From: an uncultured Leptolyngbyaceae cyanobacterium
GTDB lineage: Bacteria; Cyanobacteriota; Cyanobacteriia; Leptolyngbyales; Leptolyngbyaceae
NCBI GenBank assembly: GCA_938023035.1
Contig: CALIDI010000018.1
Span: 62,001 to 126,000, forward strand
Direction: 5' to 3'
DNA length: 64,000 bases
Numbering within the stretch: the first letter of the stretch is position 1; each line of letters begins with the position of its first letter. The notes under the pieces are model-generated. The model saw only the letters and a list, made by a program, of their open reading frames with translations. It was not told the origin of the DNA and searched no databases. Of this stretch, positions 19,505 to 30,307 are shown piece by piece. A program made the position numbers and the translations under genes.

Positions 19505-19797
19505 CCAAATTCCCTCCCAAATTTGGGCTATCCCTTGGGAAAAAGTGTGTAGACAGGTCACTGGGTCGTGGTTTCTGAAAACCCTCTGGCGTGGCTTGAC
19601 TAGGCTGCATTTGCTCCTCGAAGGTGTAGATCTTCCCTCTAAACCCAGGTTTAGAGGCGATTCGCCAACTGTTATGGAAGGGATCGCCCAGTGGAAGAGA
19701 GACTTCAAATCTGGCTAGGCTTTCCCCAAACTTGGAAGCAGACCGAAGGGTACGCGAAGCAGGGGTTGGGGGATGAGGGCCTGCAAAGGTGACATGC
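19505..19797. repeat. Family A MITE-like repeat, interrupted
   Basis: The right end, GGCCTGCAAAGGTGACATGC (to 19797), and the core GGAAGAGAGACTTCAAATCT then CCCCAAACTTGG match the reverse-orientation copies at 12552 and 28098. The left core CCCTCCCAAATTTGG (19512-19526) is separated from its continuation at 19691 by about 165 bases of unrelated sequence. The copy at 28098 shows the uninterrupted order. Confidence 0.6.
19524..19690. mobile_element. Putative nested MITE-like element with 13-bp terminal inverted repeats
   Basis: Left end TGGGCTATCCCTT (19524-19536) and right end AAGGGATCGCCCA (19678-19690) are inverted copies with one mismatch. It splits a family A repeat. Inside is a perfect 10-bp hairpin with a 2-base loop, CCTCTAAACC / GGTTTAGAGG (19636-19657). 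It is too short (167 bp) to code for a transposase. A possible 3-bp target duplication (TGG) overlaps the ends and cannot be separated from the terminal repeats. Confidence 0.5.
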
Positions 19798-19965
19798 TCT
19801 CCTCTACATCCTATAAATAAAAAGGGACGTTATTTAGTTGCGAATCCCTAAGTCGGTAGTTCTAATCAACGGTAGAAAGGGAGGCGTAGGGGCTATGCCT
19901 TCAATTAGGCGATTGCCGAACAAGCTGAAAAAGTCAACCAGGAAGGTGCTTGAAAAGAACCTGGA

Positions 19966-20535
19966 TTAGCGTCCCATTCGGCGTTTTAATTCTTCCAGCT
20001 CTTGCTCCGCTTCCCAACGGCGAAACTCCTGCTCTAGCCGATCCGCACTGGGGGGCGGAGTGCTTCCCGACGAGCTGGAACGAGGCGTTCCAGTGGGTGG
20101 ACTGCCTGCCGTAGAAGTAGACTGGTTCGCAGCGACCTTTGCCTGCACTTCCTTGCGGCGCTGTTGAATTTGCTGCTGCAACTCCTGGGTTTGCTGAATT
20201 CGTTGCTTCAGCATTTCCATTTGCCCCCAGAGTTGATTACCCTGGCGCAAAAGGTTTTCCTCATGTTTCTGGGCAGGTTCGGCTAGATCGAGTCGATTGG
20301 CGGCTTTGGCTTTTTCAATTCGCGTATGCCAGAGCTGAATTTCGTGCGCTAGTTCTAGAATTTTGTCCTGTACTTGACGTTCCTCACGTTTAAGCTCTGT
20401 CATGAGTTGCAGAGTTTCTTCCTCCTGCTCTCGCAACTTTTCCTCCAGCACCATGAGTTCAAGCTGGGGGTTTGCTCGCATATACTCATCCAGCCGCTCT
20501 TCTAAAAATCGGCTGAAGTCATCAAAGATGCCCAT
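19966..20535 (-). CDS. Coiled-coil protein (probably the TIGR04376 family)
   Basis: A 189-residue protein. It opens MGIFDDFSRFLEERLDEYMR, then a long coiled coil of about 20-125 rich in Glu/Gln/Lys (LEEKLREQEEETLQLMTELK). A Ser/Pro/Thr-rich linker (about 127-165) and a short conserved C-terminal helix (WEAEQELEELKRRMG) follow. The layout matches the cyanobacterial family I recall as TIGR04376, function unknown. No signal peptide or membrane helix. Probably oligomeric through the coiled coil. The ATG at 20535 directly begins the conserved N-terminus. Confidence 0.72.
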   Translation of the reverse strand: MGIFDDFSRFLEERLDEYMRANPQLELMVLEEKLREQEEETLQLMTELKREERQVQDKILELAHEIQLWHTRIEKAKAANRLDLAEPAQKHEENLLRQGNQLWGQMEMLKQRIQQTQELQQQIQQRRKEVQAKVAANQSTSTAGSPPTGTPRSSSSGSTPPPSADRLEQEFRRWEAEQELEELKRRMGR

Positions 20536-20826
20536 TGAAAACTCCCGGGGGTCGAGGTCTCAGTTTGTCAGCGGTTATCCCCCTAAATTACCCTAAGCTT
20601 AGCCGTTCTCTAGGGGCTTTCGCGGTTTTTAGTGCTCGAATTTGCCGGTCGGGGTTTGATCTACCCCAACAATCACCATTCTCTAGGGCCTTTTGCGGTT
20701 TTGGCGGGCTGTAAAGTTCATTTTCAAGAAAATCGAACCTTCTGTTTTTGGGGAATGAGAAATTTTGGGGAATGAAAAAAGTCGATTGCGCGATTTTCTT
20801 CACTGCGAACACCGGAGAGCCGTTCT

Positions 20827-21981
20827 CTAAAAGCTTTGCTCAACAGAGATAGACCGCAGTTCTCCATTCCGTCGCACAATAATTCGCTCCTTAGAGACCT
20901 CGACTAAAGTCCAGCCACTAGAGCCGATGCTCTCTCCCAAACGAAAACTCTGGACAATCCCGTTGATCTCAATCAAGGCGGCTGAGCGATCGCCCATTTC
21001 CACAATGCCACGGAGTGTCCGCACGACGCCTGGAACCGCCAGGGGCGTAGGGGCCTGAACCGGTTGTTGAAGGGTTGGTGCAGCACTCTGGGCAGGAGAC
21101 GTTGCCAGGGTTTGGGGCTGACGCGGAGCCGGAGCTAGCACAGGGCTACCAGCCACACGGTTGGGAAAGAAATGGGGCGGAATGGGATAGTTTGGCACAT
21201 ACACCCGTGTTAACCCTGGCGGCGCTTGAATAGGAGTTGGGGCAGGCTGAACCGGGGCCTTCATCGGTGTACCCGGAACGGCCACTGTTGGCAAAGAACC
21301 CGTTTGCAAAGAACCTGTCGCCTGGTTTGAGACAGCAGAGGGAGCGAGAGCCACTTTTTGAGGTTGGGTGCGGCGCTCAATTGCTTCTAGTGATCGTTGC
21401 AGATATTCGGCAAATTCAGGTGTCGCTCCTTCTGCCGCTGGCTGAGTCGATTGGGTTTGCAAGGCGGTTTCTGGAGCCAGCTTTGGTCGCGGAGCCTGAC
21501 TCAAAAGCCATAGACCTAGGGTAACAACCAGCGAACAACAGCCCAAAGCAAGGAGTAAGCGGTCATAGGCACGAGGAGGGCGATCGCCTGGTTCTGGCGG
21601 CACAAGGGCAGTGGCTTCAGACTCGGCTGTTATCTTTGTCAAACGATGTTCCTGAAGTTGAATCGCAACAGGGGTGACTGGCTCCGTCACACAGCTTAAA
21701 TTGGGCGGGGGTTCAACGGGTTCTGGTTGCAGCGGTGGAATGCTAGCAGGTTCAGAACGCTCTTGAGTGGCGGGGCGGCTATCCTGTGTTTGCTCTACCA
21801 GCATTTCAAGCGCTTTTTCTACATCCCCAAATAAATCATCCATCAACCGATCCGCATAAGTTTCGACCGAAAAGGCCCCTGCTCCTACGGGTTTGGCAGA
21901 CTGTGCGGATGGCTCAGCCGCCACAGAAGAAGTTGACTTTGCCGAAAGCAAAATGGAGGAATGGTTAGCATCTTGAGGCAT
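20827..21981 (-). CDS. Membrane protein with GspC/PilP-like C-terminal domain
   Basis: A 384-residue bitopic protein. The N-terminal region (about 140 residues) is acidic and Ser/Pro-rich. One membrane helix (LLLALGCCSLVVTLGLWLLS) lies near 155. A long Pro/Ala/Gln-rich linker (about 180-315) is followed by a compact domain: VVRTLRGIVEMGDRSAALIE, INGIVQSFRLGESIGSSGWT, LVEVSKERIIVRRNGE. That domain resembles the homology region of GspC/PilP, which docks the inner-membrane platform to the secretin in type II secretion or type IV pili. No pilus genes are adjacent. A TTG at 22089 would add a hydrophobic N-terminus; the ATG at 21981 is preferred. Confidence 0.62.
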   Translation of the reverse strand: MPQDANHSSILLSAKSTSSVAAEPSAQSAKPVGAGAFSVETYADRLMDDLFGDVEKALEMLVEQTQDSRPATQERSEPASIPPLQPEPVEPPPNLSCVTEPVTPVAIQLQEHRLTKITAESEATALVPPEPGDRPPRAYDRLLLALGCCSLVVTLGLWLLSQAPRPKLAPETALQTQSTQPAAEGATPEFAEYLQRSLEAIERRTQPQKVALAPSAVSNQATGSLQTGSLPTVAVPGTPMKAPVQPAPTPIQAPPGLTRVYVPNYPIPPHFFPNRVAGSPVLAPAPRQPQTLATSPAQSAAPTLQQPVQAPTPLAVPGVVRTLRGIVEMGDRSAALIEINGIVQSFRLGESIGSSGWTLVEVSKERIIVRRNGELRSISVEQSF

Positions 21982-22268
21982 AGGTTGCTGACCCGACTGC
22001 TTGGGTGACGACAGAACTATAGTTAAAAACGCAAACAGTAGAAAAGTAAAAATGAACCAGAATGAGTGGAGTAAATCTCCTGATTTCAATCCTAATGCAA
22101 CTGCTTTTACACTCCCATTTGGGATGTTTTACTCTATCCCAAAACTGCAAAAATGCACCAATATCTTATGAATCCCTTGCAACGATCAGACATGGAGCAG
22201 GGAAGGGATAGGGGAGTGGGGGGAGTCAATGGGGAGGGGGAAGGGGCTTCAAAAATTTGGCCGCGGGT

Positions 22269-23252
22269 TTAGGGACAACGGTTGCGCAGGGTGTTGAGTA
22301 AGGTCTGAAAGGATTTGGGCAGTGGCGCGATCGCTTCAATGGGTTTTTCTGTGACGGGATGATGTAACTGTAACCGCCAGGCATGGAGGGCTTGCCCTGG
22401 GAGGTTAATTCCTAGCGATCGCCCGCTTCCATAAACAGGGTCGCCGACAATTGGGTGACCGATGTGAGCGATATGAACTCGAATCTGGTGGGTGCGACCT
22501 GTTTCTAAAGAAAACTGCATTAGAGTGTAGTTGCCCAAACGCTCCTGGATTTGCCAGTGGGTCACAGCAGCTCGGCCTGCCTCATCCACACCCACAACGG
22601 CCATTTTTTTGCTGTCGCCAGGATGCCGCCCAATGGGGGCATCAATTGTCCCCGTAGAAGACTTGGGCACCCCGTAAACCACCCCTAAATAGGTGCGTTT
22701 GGCGATTTTGGTTTGAAATTGCTGTTGCAAGTGTTGGTGGGCGAAGTCGGTTTTGGCAATGACGATCGCGCCGGTCGTATCCTTATCCAGCCGGTGCACA
22801 ATACCAGGACGTTGCACCCCACCAATTCCTGAAAGGGTGCATGCTCCCCGAGCGTTGCGGCAGTAGCCCAAAAGGGCATTCACCAAAGTGCCGCTTGTAT
22901 GCCCAGGAGCCGGATGCACAACCATCCCAGCCGGTTTATTCACAATTAAAAGGGCATCGTCTTCGTAGAGAATATCCAGGGCGATCGCTTCTGGCTCTAG
23001 CTGTAATGGCTCAACTTCAGGAATGGTGATGCTCAGGCGATCGCCCTTATGAAGCAATTCCTTCTTAGAGGTACAAACGACATCGTTCACCTGCACCTGC
23101 CCCTGGTGAATCAGCTTTTGAATCCGCGATCGCGACAATTCCTCAAACTCTTCAGCCAAATAGACATCTAAGCGCTCTCCTGTCGTCTCAACCACAACCT
23201 CAAGCTGCTGTGCCGCTGCCATCGCCATCCCAAATAAATTTGACACCATCAT
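22269..23252 (-). CDS. rluD: 23S rRNA pseudouridine synthase (RluD type)
   Basis: A pseudouridine synthase of the RluA/RluD family. An N-terminal S4 RNA-binding domain (GERLDVYLAEEFEELSRSRI to GDRLSITIPEVEP) is followed by the catalytic domain, with YEDDALLIVNKPAGMVVHPA, the catalytic-Asp motif HRLDKDTTG, KRTYLGVVYG and ETGRTHQIRVH. RluD modifies uridines in helix 69 of 23S rRNA. Several in-frame starts exist (TTG 23264, ATG 23252, 23249, 23228, 23222); the family normally begins shortly before LEVVVETTGERLD, so 23222 is also plausible. Assignment to RluD rather than RluC follows from the S4 plus HRLDKDTTG combination. Confidence 0.9.
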   Translation of the reverse strand: MMVSNLFGMAMAAAQQLEVVVETTGERLDVYLAEEFEELSRSRIQKLIHQGQVQVNDVVCTSKKELLHKGDRLSITIPEVEPLQLEPEAIALDILYEDDALLIVNKPAGMVVHPAPGHTSGTLVNALLGYCRNARGACTLSGIGGVQRPGIVHRLDKDTTGAIVIAKTDFAHQHLQQQFQTKIAKRTYLGVVYGVPKSSTGTIDAPIGRHPGDSKKMAVVGVDEAGRAAVTHWQIQERLGNYTLMQFSLETGRTHQIRVHIAHIGHPIVGDPVYGSGRSLGINLPGQALHAWRLQLHHPVTEKPIEAIAPLPKSFQTLLNTLRNRCP

Positions 23253-25050
<1,798 letters not shown>

Positions 25051-25141
25051 CTAAGAGCGTGCGCCCAATTCCCTCTTGGGGAGAAAGCACCCCGACGAAA
25101 CCCGTCCACAAAATTGTAGAAAACCAGACAGGTTAAACACC

Positions 25142-25732
25142 ATGAAACTCGCATTAAAGTGTCAAACTCGGCCAGAAAACAGTAAGCCTAATGCTCTACG
25201 GCGTGCAGGGAAGGTTCCAGCAGTTCTCTATGGTCACAAAGGGTCAGAATCAATCAGCCTGACCATAGAAGCCAAAGCCGCTGAGCTATTGGTCAGAGAT
25301 GCCGCCGTCAACAATACCTTGATTGACCTAAGTATTCCCGATCTTTCTTGGTCTGGTAAGGCCCTCCTCCGGGAAGTGCAAACCCATCCCTGGAAAAGTG
25401 CCAACCTCTACCACTTGAGTTTCTTTGCCGTCGGCACCCATGACAGCCTAGACGTCGTGCTACCCGTTCACCCTGTCGGAGAAGCCAAGGGAGTCAAACT
25501 GGGAGGTGGTTCCCTTGACCTCCAAATGAATGAAATGCGGATTCGCTGCGCCCCTAACAGTATCCCCAATGCGGTCGAAGTGGATGTCTCAGACCTTGGC
25601 GTAGGAGAGTCGTTACATATCCGAGAGGTGAAATTGCCGGCTGGGGTTGAAGCCCTTGATGACCCCGACCAGGTGGTCGTGATGGTAACTCAGTCTCGTG
25701 GTGGTGAAGCCACTGCAGAAGCAGAGAACTAA
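25142..25732 (+). CDS. rplY: Ribosomal protein L25 (general stress protein Ctc type)
   Basis: A 196-residue L25/TL5 protein with two domains. The N-terminal 5S rRNA-binding domain has LALKCQTRPENSKPNALRRA, GKVPAVLYGH and REVQTHPWKSANLYHLSFF. The C-terminal beta domain of the TL5/Ctc form has HPVGEAKGVKLGGGSLDLQM and DLGVGESLHIREVKLPAGVE. The ATG at 25142 matches the family start; the longer frame to 25076 does not. It lies 91 bases after purA and is followed by a strong hairpin, suggesting a purA-rplY transcript ending there. Confidence 0.93.
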   Translation: MKLALKCQTRPENSKPNALRRAGKVPAVLYGHKGSESISLTIEAKAAELLVRDAAVNNTLIDLSIPDLSWSGKALLREVQTHPWKSANLYHLSFFAVGTHDSLDVVLPVHPVGEAKGVKLGGGSLDLQMNEMRIRCAPNSIPNAVEVDVSDLGVGESLHIREVKLPAGVEALDDPDQVVVMVTQSRGGEATAEAEN

Positions 25733-25789
25733 GACGACAAGTTCCTGTTTCGCTTAACAATTCCCTTTCTGTCTAGCCGTTTCTTTTTA

Positions 25790-25828
25790 CCAAAACCCCT
25801 GATTTTTTTGAGAATCCAGGGGTTTTGG
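25790..25828 (+). terminator. Hairpin terminator after rplY
   Basis: A perfect 12-bp inverted repeat, CCAAAACCCCTG (25790-25801) and CAGGGGTTTTGG (25817-25828), with a T-rich 15-base loop. No T-run follows the stem on the plus strand, so it may act through the stem alone or mainly as an end protector. Confidence 0.6.
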
Positions 25829-25844
25829 GTTAAATTCTCGGAGA

Positions 25845-25996
25845 GCATGTTACCTTTGCAGGCCCTCATCCCCCAGCCCCTTCTCCCAGGTTGGGAGAAG
25901 GGGGGCCAAACCACCTCTAAGTCTCTTGCCCAAATTGGGAGAGGGATTAGAGTGATCCGGGCACACCAGAAAAGGGTGAGGGCAAAAGTGACATGC
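25845..25996. repeat. Family A MITE-like repeat, complete copy
   Basis: 152 bp with imperfect terminal inverted repeats: GCATGTTACCTTTGCAGG at the left, and GCATGTCACTTTTGCCC read on the other strand from the right. Two internal inverted segments: CCCCTTCTCCCAGG / TTGGGAGAAGGGG and CTCTTGCCCAAATTGGGAGA. It has the same length and layout as the copy at 53974-54125. No target-site duplication is evident. Confidence 0.8.
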
Positions 25997-26596
25997 ACCC
26001 AATCATCGTCTCTCTAAATTTATAGCCGCACAAACGAAGGTTAAGCTGGGAAGCAAAAGTTTCATCCCTGACTGGGGGCGAAGCTCTCATAGCTTTTTTC
26101 TCATAGCTTTCTTTTTACCCAGATGTTCTAACATCCCTGTGCAGAGCGCTACTAAGGGTTCGCGGATTATCGTTTTCGCTGTGCAGATGAAGATACCTAA
26201 TCATGCACGAACCCGTGTCATGCTTTCCTTCTGATTCGGTTTCCTGCTCCCTCTCCTCGGCTACAGTCCTAAAACTGAGGATAACCTTACAGCCTTACAG
26301 AGATCTTGGGGAACGCATACGTTTCTCCGTATCTTCTCGATCTCTACAGTGACTGATGCATTCTGCTAGTTCCCAAAGCTTTGTATTGAACCAAAACAAT
26401 GTGGTTTCGGCAAGCGAAGGACGATGATAGCCATGCTTACTATTATCAGGTTCTTTCTAGTGATGGCCATACCTGGCCCTTGCGATCAAAGCCGCTGAAT
26501 TCTTTATGGGCGGATCGCTTTGATGGCGGTTGTTTGCCTGCCAAAGCGTTGACTAAATCCGCCCTTACCTGACCCTTTTGCTTTAGTCGATCTTCC

Positions 26597-27703
26597 TTAA
26601 GATTGGCGATCGTGGCCTGGTGCTTGATAGTAAACCCTGCTTCCCTGATCGGGCACAAAATAACAACGCCGGTAAGATTGCCATAATGCCTGCCAGATCG
26701 GCTGTTTTGATTCCCGGTAGTACTCACCTAGCACTGGCTTAATTGCCGCTGTCGCTTCCCGTAGATGGTAATGGGGAATGCTCAAAAAAATATGGTGAGC
26801 GACGTGGGTGCCAATGTTATGGTGAATCGGGTTAATCAGGCCATAATCTCGGTCAATGGTTGACAGCGCTCCCTTCAAAAAGTACCAATCGTCTCCCCGG
26901 TACCAGGGAATCTCAGCATCGGTATGGTGCAAGAACGTCACCAGATCAAGCCAGACAACAAAAACGAGATAAGGCAACAAGTAGTAATTCAGCAGGAAAA
27001 TAAAGCCGTAGTTTAGCCCTAAGCCGACCAAAATACCGAGCATCAGGGCGCAGCAGAGGGTGCTAGTGAAAACGCCCCAGCGCTCGTGAGGGCGAAACAG
27101 TGGGCTTTCGGGCATAAAATGAGAGCCTTGTTTACCGGGCGATCGACGAAATAAGTAAAGCGGGTAAACAAATAAAATCAAGTGAAATCGAGCCAGTTTT
27201 TCAAACCAGGCCATTTGCTGATATTGACTCTCAGTTACTGGGTACCAACTCTCGTCAGTGTCAATATTTCCGGTATTCGCATGGTGGGTGCGATGACTGA
27301 TCCGCCAACCATGGAAAGGCACCAAAATCGGTGTGTGGCTTAAGTGACCCACCAGATAATTGAGCCAGCGGTAGCGCGAAAATGAACCATGCCCGCAGTC
27401 GTGCCCAATCACAAACAGCGCCCAGAACAGGGTACCCTGCATCAGCCAGAACAAAGGGAAAAACCAAACTTGGTTGATGGTGGCCGCGAGCCAGTAAAGG
27501 GCGGCAATCATGCCAAGGTCAAGGAAAAAATAAGCCAGCGATCGCCCTAAACTAGGCTGAAAGCAATAGGCTGGAATTGCAGCACGCACGTCTTGCAATG
27601 TGAAAGGCAACTGCTGACGAGTCGAAGGACGAGAAACAAGGTTAGGTGTCACGTAGTCAAAGCTCTGAGTGGAACAACGGAGAAGTTGTGGGCAACAACT
27701 CAT
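26597..27703 (-). CDS. desB: Omega-3 (delta-15) acyl-lipid desaturase
   Basis: A 368-residue membrane di-iron desaturase. The three histidine boxes are HDCGHGSF, HRTHHANTGNIDTDESWYPV and HVAHHIF. Other stretches (PFTLQDVRAAIP, HTPILVPFHGWRISHRTHH, GDDWYFLKGALSTIDRDYG) follow cyanobacterial DesB closely, as I recall it. It introduces the omega-3 double bond into membrane-lipid fatty acids at low temperature. The ATG at 27703 is used; a GTG at 27745 would add 14 residues. Its upstream region carries a perfect 20-bp tandem repeat (27976-28015). desB genes are typically cold-induced, but no cis-element can be assigned with certainty. Confidence 0.93.
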   Translation of the reverse strand: MSCCPQLLRCSTQSFDYVTPNLVSRPSTRQQLPFTLQDVRAAIPAYCFQPSLGRSLAYFFLDLGMIAALYWLAATINQVWFFPLFWLMQGTLFWALFVIGHDCGHGSFSRYRWLNYLVGHLSHTPILVPFHGWRISHRTHHANTGNIDTDESWYPVTESQYQQMAWFEKLARFHLILFVYPLYLFRRSPGKQGSHFMPESPLFRPHERWGVFTSTLCCALMLGILVGLGLNYGFIFLLNYYLLPYLVFVVWLDLVTFLHHTDAEIPWYRGDDWYFLKGALSTIDRDYGLINPIHHNIGTHVAHHIFLSIPHYHLREATAAIKPVLGEYYRESKQPIWQALWQSYRRCYFVPDQGSRVYYQAPGHDRQS

Positions 27704-27975
27704 AGCGGCAACGGGGCATTGTTCCAGCCAGATCGGAGTCTGCACTAGCCTGTAGAGACATAGAGCCGCTTCAAGACGTTACTAGAACCCTTTAGAGTCT
27801 GAACCCATTCCAATCATTCTGACCACAGACTCATTAACCAGGCTGATGATACCGTAAACCAGCGCGTTTAAGTGCAGCTTTAACCACTACTCCTCACAGC
27901 TCAAGTATTATAATGCTTAACGTTGCTTTACAAACAGGTGTAAATACTTAATTTTCTACTAGGAGTGGGGCAAGT

Positions 27976-28015
27976 AAATTTAGAGGGTTAACCAAAAATT
28001 TAGAGGGTTAACCAA
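27976..28015. repeat. Perfect tandem direct repeat, 2 x 20 bp, upstream of desB
   Basis: AAATTTAGAGGGTTAACCAA occurs twice with no gap (27976-27995 and 27996-28015). The unit contains GGTTAACC, itself an 8-bp palindrome, so two palindromes are spaced exactly 20 bases apart. It lies about 270 bases upstream of the desB start and could be a regulator-binding pair or a simple duplication. Confidence 0.8.
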
Positions 28016-28097
28016 GCGCCGGAAAGTTAATTAGGGCAAGAAGACGCCGCCTGCGTATTCTGCGGGCACAGGGAGTTGAACAGCGAGATCATTGCTC

Positions 28098-28235
28098 AAT
28101 TCCCTCCCACATTTGGGAGAGAGATTTTGAATCTGGTTCCCCTTGCTCTCAAGTTTGGGAGTAAGCTGCAGGGCATGCGCAGCAGGGATATGGCCCTGAA
28201 GGGCATTCAAGTAAGGGGAATGAGGGCAGTTTGTC
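28098..28235. repeat. Family A MITE-like repeat, diverged partial copy
   Basis: Reverse orientation. Shares TTCCCTCCCACATTTGGGAG and GAGATTTTGAATCTGG with the copies at 12552 and 19505. The right end (GGGAATGAGGGCA) has lost the GTGACATGC terminus. Confidence 0.55.
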
Positions 28236-28372
28236 CCTCAGACAATTCCCTCAGCCATTACATTTGCAAAAAGCCTCAATCTCAAAAAAACAAAACCATG
28301 GTTAGAGAATCGCCTCAGTCGTTATGAGGGCGGCAACTGCCGCCGTGTTTCTCCTAGGGATGTCAGGCGGCG

Positions 28373-30307
28373 TTACATTGCTCGTTCTGCTAATTCCAGC
28401 CAACGTTCAGTTGCACGCTCAATTTGCTGGGTTAGTTCGGCCAGTTGTTCAGTCATCTGTTGCATTTCGGTAAAATCACTGGGTGGATGGTTGTAGAGGC
28501 GTTTTTCCACAGTCTCCCGATCTGCTTCCATTTGAGCGATCTGCGCCTCTAGTTGTTCGTATTCTCGTGTTTCCTTGTACGAGAGCTTGCGGGTCTTGGT
28601 AGCAGCCTTAGCTACCTGTTGGGATAGAACTTCTGCTTTGTTGGCGGCGACGGGTGCGGCCTGGACACTCTTCGTTGGCTGCTCTTCGGCGATCGCAGCT
28701 ACTGACCGCTGAGTCTGGAGATAGAGGGAGTAGTTACCAGGATACTGTCGAATGGTGCCGCCTGGCTCCAGCGCCAAAATCGTGTCAACCACCCGGTCGA
28801 GAAAATAGCGATCGTGGGAAACTACGATCACACAGCCGTTAAAGTCCTCTAAATACTCTTCCAGCACTGCCAGGGTTTGCACATCGAGATCGTTGGTGGG
28901 TTCGTCAAAAATCAACACGTTAGGGGCACCCATCAACACTTTCAGTAGAAACAGCCGGCGTTTTTCGCCGCCGGAAAGTTTGTGGATCGGGGCATACTGC
29001 TGGTTGGGCGGAAATAAAAATCGCTCCAGCATTTGAGAAGCTGTGATCACGCTGCCATCAGACGTTTTGACCAGCTCTGCCACACTTTTGAGATAGTCAA
29101 TCACCCGTTGGTGATCATTTTGAGAAACATCATCAGAATGCTGGTCAAAGTAACCAATTTGGATAGTGGAGCCGATATCGACCGTCCCAGCATCCGGTTG
29201 GATACGTCCAGTGATGATGTTCATCAGAGTTGATTTGCCAGCCCCGTTCCCACCAATAATGCCAATGCGATCCTCAGGGCTAAAGCTGTAGGTGAAATCT
29301 CGAATCAGAACGCGATCGCCATAGGCTTTAGTAATGCCACTCAGCTCAATCACCTTTTTGCCAATGCGACGGCCAGGAGTAGAAATCTCGACCTTTCCTT
29401 GGCTCTGCTTAAACTCCTGGGCTTGCATGGCCCGGATCCGATCAATCCGAGCTTTTTGCTTGGTACTGCGGGCTTTGGGGCCACGTTTTAGCCACTCTAG
29501 CTCACGCCGCAACATTCCGGCGTGTTTACGCTGACTGCTGGCTGCTGACTCTTCGACTTCGGCCTTTTTCTCCAGGTAGTAGGCGTAGTTACCGGCGTAG
29601 GCGTAGAGATCGCCGCGATCAATTTCTAGAATGCGATTGGTGACCTGATCTAAAAAGTAGCGATCGTGGGTGATTAGTAGCAAGGCCCCGCGAAACCGAT
29701 TGAGATAACTCTGGAGCCATTCCACTGAGAGGGCATCTAGGTGGTTTGTGGGTTCATCCATGAGCAAGACATCTGGCTGTGAGAGCAAGGCCGTGGCGAT
29801 CGCCACCCGCTTTTGATAGCCTCCCGATAAGCACCCTACTCGCGTGTGAAAGTCTTGAATTCCCAATTGACTCAACACTGCTTTGGCATTAGTCTCCAGT
29901 TCCCATGCGCCGATCGTTTCCAGGCGTTGCGATAAACTCGACAACTGGGCCATTAACGTTTCCGTATGGCCGGATGCCTGGGCTAACTGCTGTGAAACCC
30001 GCTCATACTCCTGCACCAAAGCCATTTGTTCGCCGCTATCTGCAAACACTTGCTCTAGCACGGTTCGGTTTGGGTCAAGATTGGGTTGCTGGGGGAGGTA
30101 AATAATCTTTGCACTGGCATTCACCCAAATTTCGCCGCTGTCAGGGGGTTCTAGCCCAGCGATCATTTTTAGCAGGGTCGATTTACCCGAACCGTTGGTG
30201 CCAATTAACCCGACTTTGTCACCTTCTTCCAGGCTAAAGCTGGCATTGCGCAGTATTTCTTTAATGCCAAAGTCTTTATGGAGCGATCGCAGGGTAAAAA
30301 GGGTCAT
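28373..30307 (-). CDS. ABC-F type ATPase (Uup-like)
   Basis: A 644-residue soluble protein with two ABC cassettes and no membrane domain. Cassette 1: Walker A GTNGSGKST, signature LSGGYQKR, Walker B LLMDEPTNHLD. Cassette 2: Walker A GGNGAGKST, signature LSGGEKRR, Walker B LIFDEPTNDLD. A basic linker lies between them (AGMLRRELEWLKRGPKARST), and a C-terminal coiled coil of about 85 residues (YKETREYEQLEAQIAQMEAD). ABC-F proteins act on ribosomes or, for Uup, on DNA and ribosome-related processes; the C-terminal coiled coil favours Uup. The ATG at 30307 begins the conserved MTLFTLRSLHKDFG. Longer frames up to 30364 are not conserved-looking. Confidence 0.9.
   Translation of the reverse strand: MTLFTLRSLHKDFGIKEILRNASFSLEEGDKVGLIGTNGSGKSTLLKMIAGLEPPDSGEIWVNASAKIIYLPQQPNLDPNRTVLEQVFADSGEQMALVQEYERVSQQLAQASGHTETLMAQLSSLSQRLETIGAWELETNAKAVLSQLGIQDFHTRVGCLSGGYQKRVAIATALLSQPDVLLMDEPTNHLDALSVEWLQSYLNRFRGALLLITHDRYFLDQVTNRILEIDRGDLYAYAGNYAYYLEKKAEVEESAASSQRKHAGMLRRELEWLKRGPKARSTKQKARIDRIRAMQAQEFKQSQGKVEISTPGRRIGKKVIELSGITKAYGDRVLIRDFTYSFSPEDRIGIIGGNGAGKSTLMNIITGRIQPDAGTVDIGSTIQIGYFDQHSDDVSQNDHQRVIDYLKSVAELVKTSDGSVITASQMLERFLFPPNQQYAPIHKLSGGEKRRLFLLKVLMGAPNVLIFDEPTNDLDVQTLAVLEEYLEDFNGCVIVVSHDRYFLDRVVDTILALEPGGTIRQYPGNYSLYLQTQRSVAAIAEEQPTKSVQAAPVAANKAEVLSQQVAKAATKTRKLSYKETREYEQLEAQIAQMEADRETVEKRLYNHPPSDFTEMQQMTEQLAELTQQIERATERWLELAERAM

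Larger units (their letters stand above)
19010..19965. other. Gene-free region holding a split repeat
   Basis: Nearly 1 kb without a convincing gene. Holds a family A repeat divided by a smaller inverted-repeat element (see 19505-19797 and 19524-19690). The first half (19010-19490) shows no recognisable feature. Confidence 0.45.
25733..26596. other. Convergent intergenic region between rplY and desB
   Basis: Holds a hairpin terminator (25790-25828) and a complete family A repeat (25845-25996). From 26000 to 26596 nothing is recognisable as a gene. CGTGTCATGCTTTCCTTCTG near 26213 resembles GCGTCATGCTTTCCTTGTG near 34724, a possible further short repeat. Confidence 0.45.
27704..28372. other. 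Intergenic region upstream of desB
   Basis: About 670 bases holding the desB promoter side, a perfect 20-bp tandem duplication (27976-28015) and a diverged family A repeat (about 28098-28235). No gene recognised. Confidence 0.45.
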
